From the NCBI GenBank assembly GCA_937889645.1, contig CALBZE010000113.1, forward strand, positions 1-9,660: a stretch of DNA of 9,660 nt. The letters are read 5' to 3'. Origin of the DNA: an uncultured bacterium. GTDB taxonomy: Bacteria; Gemmatimonadota; Gemmatimonadetes; Longimicrobiales; RSA9. A program made the position numbers and the translations under genes. The notes under the pieces were generated by a model that worked only from the letters and a program-made list of their open reading frames with translations, was not told the origin of the DNA and did no database searches. Shown piece after piece: positions 1 to 4,897 of this stretch. Each line of letters starts with the position of its first letter. Positions within the stretch are counted from its first letter, which is position 1.

Positions 1-659
1 GCTCGAGCCGGGCAGTACAGCTCACCGCAGTGGCTCCCCGGCTGGGGCTCCGCGTCCTCGATGGCCGCGATCTGCTCGGCAAGATCACCGGCGATCACCG
101 AAAGGTCGAATTCGTCGAGCTCCTCGTCGACGGCTTCGACGATTCCGTCCGGCCTCACCTCGAGTGCCGTGACGCGGACCCACCGCAGGCCGTGCGCTCT
201 CGCGAGCATGAGCGCCAGCGAGCGCAGTTGCGGACCCGCGCCGGTCCCATCGCCGGTCTTCCAGTCGAAGACGTATCCACACCCTGCGCCAGGGACGACG
301 ACGACAATGTCAGCGGTGCCTGCGAGTCGACCGTTGGCCCTCGAGTAGTCGCGTTCGCCGTCGGTTTGGATTTCTTCGGCGGTGTCCGTCGCAGGATCCC
401 ATGCATAGGCGACCTCTGCACGGATCGGGAGTTCGAACGAACGTGCGTCGTCCACCCACGCGCGTGCGTGCTCGTACTCCGCGCGGATGTCGTCGCCGAC
501 GTCGACGATCTCTCCGTCGTTGATGTACGCCGCGATCGCTCTGTGAAACCGAGTCCCCCTGTCGGCCTCCGACGACGAGCGTGCCTCCCACTTCGCTTCG
601 GGCCTCGCCCACCACTGACAGAGGCTGAGGAGACCCACCTTGCTCGCCGTGACCCTCAC
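1..659 (-). CDS. Cas4/RecB-like PD-(D/E)XK nuclease, partial (C-terminus beyond left edge)
   Basis: Translating the minus strand from GTG at 659–657 gives 219 codons with no stop before the edge. The nuclease core is readable: G35-T-R-F-H39, G114-T-A-D117, then D132-W-K134 and Q144-L-R, which match motifs I, II (Asp), III (D/E-x-K) and the Q-x-x-x-Y-like motif of the RecB/Cas4 nuclease family. C14 near the N-terminus, and C211 with C216 near the end, fit a Cas4/AddB-type iron–sulfur cluster; the last cysteine would lie past the edge. The GTG overlaps the recT stop (GTGA) and a G-run lies about 7 bases upstream, so translation is probably coupled. Inferred role: a DNA exonuclease making single strands for RecT. 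The family call is firm; exonuclease activity and polarity are inferred. Confidence 0.85.
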   Translation of the reverse strand, partial: MRVTASKVGLLSLCQWWARPEAKWEARSSSEADRGTRFHRAIAAYINDGEIVDVGDDIRAEYEHARAWVDDARSFELPIRAEVAYAWDPATDTAEEIQTDGERDYSRANGRLAGTADIVVVVPGAGCGYVFDWKTGDGTGAGPQLRSLALMLARAHGLRWVRVTALEVRPDGIVEAVDEELDEFDLSVIAGDLAEQIAAIEDAEPQPGSHCGELYCPAR

Positions 660-1501
660 GACGCGCCCCCGTCTTGATGCTCGGAAGGCGCGACGTCAGG
701 CGAGCTCGTCGGCGCCGCTGCCGGCGTCTCCTGAGCGGACAACTCCGTGCGCCTCCGGACCACGGCGGCCTTGATCGATTCGAGCTGGCCATCCGTGATT
801 CTCCCATCGCGGTGAGCCCTCCCGGTGTCGCGCGCCACCGCGTTCAGCTCCGAGACGGTTCTAGCGGCATCGAGACGAGACGAAAGCTCCGTGAACACAC
901 CGTCACTCGGTTCTACGATCTCCGCCGATCCTCCCTGTAGCGGAGCGTCGTGGACGTCGCCGACCTCGTCAGGATCATAGATACCCATCGCAAGATCCGG
1001 GTAGACCGCCCGCGCGAGCGCCGTGATGCACCTAGCTCTCAGCATCGCGGCAGGGTACCTCTTCCAGTTGTCCTTGGCCGTGACGCCGGCGCGCTCGGCG
1101 TCTGCCCACGTGAATGACATGCGCGTGGGGCCAGGCTCGCCGCGACGGTGCGTCTCGTACGTCGCGATCTTGTCGGTACTCTCGACGAGTCGGAAGTACA
1201 TGCAGATGTCCGACCGCTGCTTCACGAGCGCGGCAATGAGATCCGCCGAGAGTGTCGGCTTTCCGTCGATGATGTGGATCGAGCGGATCGACTGCATGGC
1301 AGTCAGCCCGAGCTCTCGGCCGGCCGCGATGATCGCAAACGCAGCCTCCGGCTTCTGCGCGCTCTTCGGAAGCAGCCCCGACTGACTGAGCAGGCGGGCG
1401 AGCTCGATTCCCTCGGTGATGTCCCGAGGTTCGAAAGCGCGGTTGTTCGTCGTCGTGAGCGCGTGGGGATCCACGCGAACCATCCCAGTCTCGTTCGTCA
1501 T
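656..1501 (-). CDS. recT: RecT-family single-strand DNA annealing protein
   Basis: 281 aa. Residues about 25–182 carry the RecT pattern: a helical opening, A-I-I-A-A-G-R-E-L-G-L near 56–66, the S-I-H-I-I-D-G-K-P-T-L stretch at 74–84, the basic K-R-Y-P-A-A-M-L-R-A-R block at 147–157, then A-V-Y-P-D-L-A-M-G-I-Y near 165–175. RecT proteins anneal complementary single strands and work with a partner exonuclease during phage recombination and replication. The tail (183–281) is low-complexity Ala/Thr/Ser-rich and acidic–basic, perhaps a partner-binding region. The gene is followed, with a 4-base overlap, by the nuclease. The ATG at 1501 has no Shine-Dalgarno; a promoter-like TTGACA and a repressor-type operator lie directly upstream, so it is probably transcribed separately from the immA-like gene 69 bases upstream. 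Confidence 0.88.
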   Translation of the reverse strand: MTNETGMVRVDPHALTTTNNRAFEPRDITEGIELARLLSQSGLLPKSAQKPEAAFAIIAAGRELGLTAMQSIRSIHIIDGKPTLSADLIAALVKQRSDICMYFRLVESTDKIATYETHRRGEPGPTRMSFTWADAERAGVTAKDNWKRYPAAMLRARCITALARAVYPDLAMGIYDPDEVGDVHDAPLQGGSAEIVEPSDGVFTELSSRLDAARTVSELNAVARDTGRAHRDGRITDGQLESIKAAVVRRRTELSAQETPAAAPTSSPDVAPSEHQDGGAS

Positions 1502-1509
1502 GGCGAGTG

Positions 1510-1538
1510 ATAGTGATAGCTACCACGACCACTGTCAA
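1510..1538 (-). promoter_or_regulatory. Candidate recT promoter giving a near-leaderless mRNA
   Basis: On the minus strand a perfect TTGACA (1538–1533) is followed, 17 bases on, by CACTAT (1515–1510), only 3/6 to the -10 consensus. An overlapping TATCAC repeated twice in tandem is an alternative. Either way the start of transcription would fall within about 10 bases of the recT ATG (1501), and no Shine-Dalgarno is visible between. The -35 match is seen; the promoter itself is inferred. Confidence 0.5.
1512..1527. promoter_or_regulatory. Operator-like site A (recT promoter)
   Basis: The 16-mer here is the reverse complement, 15/16 identical, of the near-palindrome at 2795–2810 in the switch region. 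It lies between the candidate -35 and -10 of the recT promoter, where a bound repressor would block RNA polymerase. Likely bound by the HTH repressor (2224–2736), the Cro-like protein (2818–3111), or both; binding is inferred. Confidence 0.65.
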
Positions 1539-1570
1539 GTCGATTCTCTCAAACGACGCACGCGACGCCT

Positions 1571-2152
1571 CTACTCGTCCACCGCGAGCACGATGCGATG
1601 CGGATCGTCGCGCAGCCGGATCTTCGTGATCCCCGGCAGTTCGCGCGCGCGAGCCCACGCGCGCAGCGTCCGCTCATCGGGCCACTGCCACGACTCGGGG
1701 CCGCGCACGCGCACGTGTCGAGGCGCGACGACGGCGATCGGCGTACCCTCGACCTCGCCGATGCGTAGGGCGGCGGCCGTCTCGGTCATCGCGAACATCT
1801 CCGCGAGTTCGGGGAGTCGATGCCCGACAGTGCGCAGCGCCTCGCGGAACGTACGCCGCGGCGCGAGCAGCGCACCGGCGAGGTAGTTCGCCGCGGCCTC
1901 CTCGTCCTCGATGAGCAGACCCGCACGGCGGATGAGGAAGTGCCCGAGTTCGTGCGCGACGTCGAACGGCGTCGCGGCGCGGGCAATGACGATGCTCCGC
2001 CCGACGAGCGCGGCCGGGCCGCTCATCGGACGCTGATCGCGCACGATCGCGTCCGGCCCTAGCAGCGCGAACGCCAGGGCAACGACGTCCGGAGGATCCA
2101 CCCCCGCCGACGCGTACGCCTCTTCCGCGAGCCCCTCCAACTCGGACAGCAT
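1571..2152 (-). CDS. ImmA/IrrE-type zinc metallopeptidase, probable anti-repressor
   Basis: 193 aa. The zincin motif is explicit: H67-E-L-G-H71 after F-D-V-A, with a third ligand candidate at E85 in the helix E-A-A-A-N-Y-L-A-G-A-L-L-A-P, the standard ImmA/IrrE (peptidase M78) arrangement. Residues 100–193 form a variable C-terminal domain. In ICEBs1 and related prophages ImmA cleaves its cognate repressor ImmR to induce the element; this gene lies 71 bases downstream of an HTH gene on the same strand, the same order. The partner is therefore probably the 2224–2736 product. Start ATG 2152 has a GGGAT element about 9 bases upstream, inside a 6-bp hairpin (2159–2176). Family is firm, substrate is inferred. 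Confidence 0.87.
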   Translation of the reverse strand: MLSELEGLAEEAYASAGVDPPDVVALAFALLGPDAIVRDQRPMSGPAALVGRSIVIARAATPFDVAHELGHFLIRRAGLLIEDEEAAANYLAGALLAPRRTFREALRTVGHRLPELAEMFAMTETAAALRIGEVEGTPIAVVAPRHVRVRGPESWQWPDERTLRAWARARELPGITKIRLRDDPHRIVLAVDE

Positions 2153-2158
2153 CGGATG

Positions 2159-2176
2159 GATCCCAGATCAGGGATC
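2159..2176 (-). promoter_or_regulatory. Hairpin covering the immA-like ribosome binding site
   Basis: GATCCC (2159–2164) and GGGATC (2171–2176) form a perfect 6-bp inverted repeat with a 6-base loop. In the minus-strand mRNA the 3' arm contains the GGGAT that serves as the only purine-rich element before ATG 2152. Folding would hide it, which would keep protease synthesis low. The repeat is seen; regulation is inferred. Confidence 0.35.
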
Positions 2177-2223
2177 AATCTCCGTCCGGATGCAAGACTG
2201 AGCCGTCGGAAACGGCGGAAACG

Positions 2224-2736
2224 CTACTTTCGGCGCGGAGCCTTTGGGAGCTCTGTCACGACGCGGGGAGGAAGCTTCCTGCCCCCGCTGTCTAACTGCT
2301 CGAGCGCGCGAGCGATCTCCTCGTCCGTCATCTCTCCGGTGCGCGCGGCGAGCGCACGCGTCACCTCGAGTGCGTCGCTCGCGCTGCGCCCGAGCTCAGC
2401 CGCGATCTCGAGCACACGTTCGATGCGATCTGGCACGATCCTCGGTGGGTTCGCGCGCGCCCAGTCCTCGGCCTCCTCGCGGAGCCGCGTCACGTCCTCG
2501 CGCCCGTACCGGAATCGAGCCACGGCACGCTCGAAATCGGTGCCCGCGCCGGTGCCATCCTTGAGAACCTGCGATAGGGACGGATAGGACACGCCGAGCT
2601 GCTCGGCCGCCTCCCGCTTCGAGATCATCCCAGCTCGCGGTCGACTGCCCCGCCTCGTCTCGAGGTCGATGCGTAGCCACTCCGGCAGCATCTCCTGCAG
2701 GTAACGACCGAGAGCCCCCCGTACTCGCGCAGGCAT
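2224..2736 (-). CDS. Helix-turn-helix protein, probable lysogeny repressor
   Basis: 170 aa. A helix-turn-helix is seen at about residues 37–65 (M-I-S-K-R-E-A-A-E-Q-L-G-V-S-Y-P-S-L-S-Q-V-L), of the XRE/Cro-CI type. It is preceded by 36 residues with an amphipathic helix and basic patch, and followed by a long charged helical part (about 70–170) that could dimerise. There is no LexA/CI Ser-Lys protease domain, so control by a separate protease, the ImmA-like neighbour, makes sense. It is divergent from the Cro-like gene, with operator-like sites between them, the normal place for a prophage repressor. The leader carries AGGGA 6 bases before ATG 2736; M37 (2628) would be an alternative start placing the HTH at the N-terminus, as in ImmR. 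Repressor function is inferred from position. Confidence 0.7.
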   Translation of the reverse strand: MPARVRGALGRYLQEMLPEWLRIDLETRRGSRPRAGMISKREAAEQLGVSYPSLSQVLKDGTGAGTDFERAVARFRYGREDVTRLREEAEDWARANPPRIVPDRIERVLEIAAELGRSASDALEVTRALAARTGEMTDEEIARALEQLDSGGRKLPPRVVTELPKAPRRK

Positions 2737-2754
2737 AGGTGATCCCTAGCTGGT

Positions 2755-2770
2755 AGTGGCCGCTACCGCA
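2755..2770. promoter_or_regulatory. Operator-like site B (repressor side)
   Basis: This 16-mer agrees with site C at 11/16 positions in either orientation and is itself a near-palindrome around GGCC, flanked by GGTAG and CTACC. It lies 18 bases upstream of the repressor ATG (2736), so it could serve autoregulation. Weaker than sites A and C. Confidence 0.4.
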
Positions 2771-2780
2771 AACATTCCGC

Positions 2781-2809
2781 TTGCAATTAGTGGCAGTGGT
2801 AGCTATCAC
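2781..2809 (+). promoter_or_regulatory. Candidate early (cro-side) promoter, near-leaderless
   Basis: TTGCAA (2781–2786; 4/6 to the -35 consensus) is followed after exactly 17 bases by TATCAC (2804–2809; 4/6 to the -10 consensus). Transcription would start around 2816–2818, at or beside the ATG of the Cro-like gene (2818), which has no Shine-Dalgarno. It would drive the rightward operon. TTGCAA is self-complementary, so it may also help a leftward promoter, but I see no good -10 on that side. Confidence 0.5.
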
Positions 2810-2810
2810 T
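2795..2810. promoter_or_regulatory. Operator-like site C (early promoter)
   Basis: AGTGGTAGCTATCACT is a palindrome except for one base pair. It overlaps the candidate -10 (2804–2809) of the rightward promoter and is repeated 15/16 in front of recT (1512–1527). Outer arms TAGTG (2788) and CACTA (2807) give a longer inverted repeat. Best candidate binding site for the switch regulators. Confidence 0.68.
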
Positions 2811-2817
2811 AGCGGCG

Positions 2818-3111
2818 ATGCGATCCGACGACCATGCGGCAGCACCCGCCGGGGTGCTGCTTCGGGAGTTTCGACTCGAGAACGGGATTTCATTCCGTCG
2901 AGCGGCAAGAGAACTCCACACGCAGCACCCTACTTTGCGAGCGTGGGAAGAGGGTCGGGCGACGCCAACCCTTCCGCACCGGAAGGCGATCGAGGTGTGG
3001 ACGCATGGTCGCGTCCGCGCCTCGGCGTGGCCGATCTCCGAGCGTGAGCGAGATCTCATCGAGCGCACCGCGAAGGTGCGCCCGTTCTCGCAGCGGAAGA
3101 GGAGCCGATGA
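2818..3111 (+). CDS. Cro-like XRE-family helix-turn-helix regulator
   Basis: 97 aa. Residues 13–72 form a Cro-type fold: L-L-R-E-F-R-L-E-N-G-I-S-F-R-R-A-A-R-E-L is the first helices, then T-L-R-A-W-E-E-G-R-A-T-P and a helix ending in the A-S-A-W-P segment typical of small phage Cro/YdaS-like proteins. It is the first gene of the rightward operon and divergent from the presumed repressor. Start ATG 2818 has no Shine-Dalgarno and lies immediately downstream of a promoter candidate, so a leaderless message is likely. Expected role: bind the operators at 2755–2810 and 1512–1527 to hold the lytic state. The tail (75–97) is basic, ending R-K-R-S-R. Confidence 0.8.
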   Translation: MRSDDHAAAPAGVLLREFRLENGISFRRAARELHTQHPTLRAWEEGRATPTLPHRKAIEVWTHGRVRASAWPISERERDLIERTAKVRPFSQRKRSR

Positions 3112-3197
3112 AGACGGACCCCGCATTCACCATGCTCGGGCTCGGTTTCTGGCTCTTCACGTTCGGGCTCATCGGGGTGCTCGCGTGGATACGATGA
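3108..3197 (+). CDS. 29-aa single-pass membrane peptide
   Basis: ATG at 3108 overlaps the stop of the Cro-like gene (ATGA) and its own stop overlaps the next ATG (ATGA at 3194). GAGGAG lies 3 bases upstream. The peptide has a short polar N-terminus (M-K-T-D-P) followed by about 20 hydrophobic residues (F-T-M-L-G-L-G-F-W-L-F-T-F-G-L-I-G-V-L-A) and ends W-I-R, one membrane span with a basic end. Both overlaps and the Shine-Dalgarno argue it is translated. Function unknown; tiny early membrane peptides in phages can be exclusion or host-interaction factors, but nothing here shows that. Confidence 0.6.
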   Translation: MKTDPAFTMLGLGFWLFTFGLIGVLAWIR

Positions 3198-3427
3198 CGC
3201 CCGAGCGGAGGCGCGCGCTCGATCGCCTCGAGGCGCGCAGGGTGCGGTGGTACTCGCCGAGCGAGCCGATCACCGTGCTCACCGAGGCCTACGAGGAGAT
3301 CGAGCACATGAGGCCCGTCATAGACGCGGCGAAAGCGCTCGTCGCCGCGAAGAGCGGCGAGCAACGGGCTCTCGCGATCGAGCGCATCTTCGCCGCGGTC
3401 GAGAAGCTGCGGAAGAGCGGCCACTGA
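3194..3427 (+). CDS. Small charged helical protein, unknown function
   Basis: 77 aa, start ATG 3194 overlapping the stop of the membrane peptide, so translation is probably coupled; no good Shine-Dalgarno. The N-terminus is basic (R-R-R-A-L-D-R-L-E-A-R-R), then an acidic helix (E-A-Y-E-E-I-E-H-M) and an Ala/Lys-rich helical C-terminus. No cysteines, no membrane segment, no motif I recognise. The larger open frame from 2834 that contains it is a shadow of the Cro-like gene upstream of 3194. Placed within the early operon; role unknown. Confidence 0.65.
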   Translation: MTPERRRALDRLEARRVRWYSPSEPITVLTEAYEEIEHMRPVIDAAKALVAAKSGEQRALAIERIFAAVEKLRKSGH

Positions 3428-3464
3428 TGTTCTACCGGCGCGATCGGCGCCGAGGAGGTGAAAC

Positions 3465-4685
3465 GTGGAGCATGCACATGCCTTGGTGGGCGTGGACGCA
3501 GCGTGTCCAGCCTACAGCGATCCGGACTGCCTTGACGGGCAGACGGACGTACCCGGAAGCGTCCCGAAGAGGACCGAGCCTCCGCCGACGTCGACGGGGC
3601 GGCGTCGCCCGCTCGACGATTACCCGACTCCGGAATGGGTGATCCGCGCGATCGCGCCGTACGTCAGCGGCGCTCGCGTGCTCGATCCGTGCTGCGGCTC
3701 GGGCGCGATCCTCGACGTCTTCCGCGAGCGCGCCGCGAGCGTATCGGGTATCGAGATCGCGGAGCAGCGCGCCGATGAGGCTCGCGCGAAGGGTCACGAG
3801 GTCGTTCTCGGCGACGCGCTCGAAATCGACTGGCCGAGGGCAGATCTCATCATCACGAATCCGCCATACTCGCGCGCGCAGGAGTTCGCCGAGAAGGCGC
3901 TCGCAAGCGTCGAGCCGGGCGGAACCGTCGCGCTCCTCCTCCGTCTCGCGTTCCTCGAGGGGAAACGACGCGTCGCGTTTCACCGAGCTCACGGATCGAG
4001 CGTTTTCGTGCTCGCGTCGCGTCCTAGTTTCACCGGCAACGGTCGGTGCGACGCGAGCGCTTACGCGTGGTTCCTCTGGGGGCCGCGCTACCACCGCACG
4101 ATCCACATCCTCGACGCTGTCGACCCCGCGCGACGATCTCGCACGGAAACGCTGGCCGGCCCGGAGATGCGACCGATCCCCGGCGCGCCTGGATACCTGG
4201 CGAGCTCCGACGGAAGGATCTACTCGACGTGGCGGCGCGCTCGCGAAGGGCAGAGGATCGTCTACTTCCCGGACGGCGAACCTCGCGAGCTCTCGGCCTA
4301 CGACCGCAAGACCGCAAAGGGCGAACCGACGCCGTACCGGTCCGTGATGATCAAGTGGGCCGACGGGACGAGAAAGCCGGCGTACGTACACCACCTCGTC
4401 GCGCTGACGTTCCTTGGGCCTCGTCCTCCCGGCGCCGAAGTCCTGCACGGTCCGAAGGGAGCGAACTGCAACGCCGCCGATAACCTCCGATACGGGACGC
4501 CCGACGAGAACGGCGCGGAGCGCGCTCATTGTCGCGATGATGACTGGTACCGCGCCCGTGGCATGTGCCCTCCGCGGTTCCGCGAGCGGCACGACATCGA
4601 AGCGTCCGCGGATGACGACGACGTCGACGCTGCGTCGGAGCCCGCCGGTGCGTTCAACGATCTGCTGGGTGAGGTGGCGCCGTGA
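3465..4685 (+). CDS. N6-adenine DNA methyltransferase fused to NUMOD4/HNH nuclease
   Basis: 406 aa in one uninterrupted frame. Start GTG 3465 is fixed by AGGAGG (3453–3458), 6 bases upstream. Residues about 48–220 are a class I methyltransferase: P-T-P-E-W-V-I at 53–59, motif I D74-P-C-C-G-S-G80 (S-adenosylmethionine) and catalytic motif IV N132-P-P-Y135 of adenine-N6 enzymes. Residues 234–254 look like a NUMOD4 DNA-binding segment (G-Y-L-A-S-S-D-G-R-I-Y-S), followed by an HNH_3-like nuclease: V308-H-H-L-V, H328-G-P-K-G, N336, N340-L-R-Y-G-T345. This second half is the layout of homing HNH endonucleases. The tail is acidic (D-D-D-D). Many phages carry an orphan methyltransferase against host restriction; the fused nuclease suggests a homing domain captured at its C-terminus or a bifunctional enzyme. 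Domain calls are firm; combined function is not known. Confidence 0.87.
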   Translation: MEHAHALVGVDAACPAYSDPDCLDGQTDVPGSVPKRTEPPPTSTGRRRPLDDYPTPEWVIRAIAPYVSGARVLDPCCGSGAILDVFRERAASVSGIEIAEQRADEARAKGHEVVLGDALEIDWPRADLIITNPPYSRAQEFAEKALASVEPGGTVALLLRLAFLEGKRRVAFHRAHGSSVFVLASRPSFTGNGRCDASAYAWFLWGPRYHRTIHILDAVDPARRSRTETLAGPEMRPIPGAPGYLASSDGRIYSTWRRAREGQRIVYFPDGEPRELSAYDRKTAKGEPTPYRSVMIKWADGTRKPAYVHHLVALTFLGPRPPGAEVLHGPKGANCNAADNLRYGTPDENGAERAHCRDDDWYRARGMCPPRFRERHDIEASADDDDVDAASEPAGAFNDLLGEVAP

Positions 4686-4861
4686 TCAGCGTGCAGACGT
4701 GCCCGACCGGCAAGATCGCCTACGTGTCTCACGCGGAGGCGCTGCGTGCCGCGAAGCTCATCGAGCGACGCGCGCATCGCTCGCTCAAGACCTACCGATG
4801 CCCGGAGTGCCGATGCTGGCACCACGGGCGATCGTCCCGTTTCTCTCGCCGCGATCGCTGA
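4682..4861 (+). CDS. 59-aa zinc-finger protein
   Basis: Start GTG 4682 overlaps the previous stop (GTGA), with GAGGT (4671–4675) 6 bases upstream. C7-P-T-G-K is followed, after an Ala/Arg-rich helix, by Y38-R-C40-P-E-C43-R-C-W-H47-H: a two-part zinc site (C7, C40, C43, H47 likely) typical of small phage zinc-finger proteins with a C-P…Y-x-C-P-x-C-x-x-W-H pattern. The C-terminus is basic and serine-rich (R-S-S-R-F-S-R-R-D-R), fit for nucleic acid contact. Its position between a methyltransferase and a primase suggests a DNA metabolism or transcription role; none is established. Confidence 0.75.
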   Translation: MISVQTCPTGKIAYVSHAEALRAAKLIERRAHRSLKTYRCPECRCWHHGRSSRFSRRDR

Positions 4862-4897
4862 GGAGGTGACACGCGCGCTTCGGCGCGCCGGGGAATG
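4861..4897 (+). promoter_or_regulatory. Split ribosome binding site with a UUCG hairpin before the primase
   Basis: A strong AGGAGGTGA (4861–4869) lies 28 bases before the primase ATG (4895), too far for normal use. Between them GCGCGC (4873–4878), TTCG, GCGCGC (4883–4888) form a perfect 6-bp stem closed C(UUCG)G. Looping this out leaves 6 + 6 bases between Shine-Dalgarno and ATG. No other ATG, GTG or TTG lies in frame after the stop at 4859. Bacteriophage T4 has cases where a hairpin brings a distant Shine-Dalgarno close to the start. Confidence 0.55.

Noticed and set aside
30..677. 215-aa plus-strand open frame
   Set aside because: Antisense to the Cas4-like nuclease, whose motifs are unambiguous on the minus strand; the plus translation shows no recognisable motif.
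310..807. 165-aa minus-strand frame rich in Arg
   Set aside because: Out-of-frame shadow across the recT end and the nuclease; Arg/Gly-rich composition typical of a wrong frame in GC-rich DNA.
3427..3642. 71-aa frame starting ATG 3427 directly after the 77-aa gene
   Set aside because: Overlaps the first 180 bases of the methyltransferase, which has the AGGAGG; Arg-rich composition without motifs, no Shine-Dalgarno of its own.
3432..4592. 386-aa minus-strand frame
   Set aside because: Mirror of the methyltransferase–HNH gene; long antisense frames are expected at this GC content and no motif is seen.
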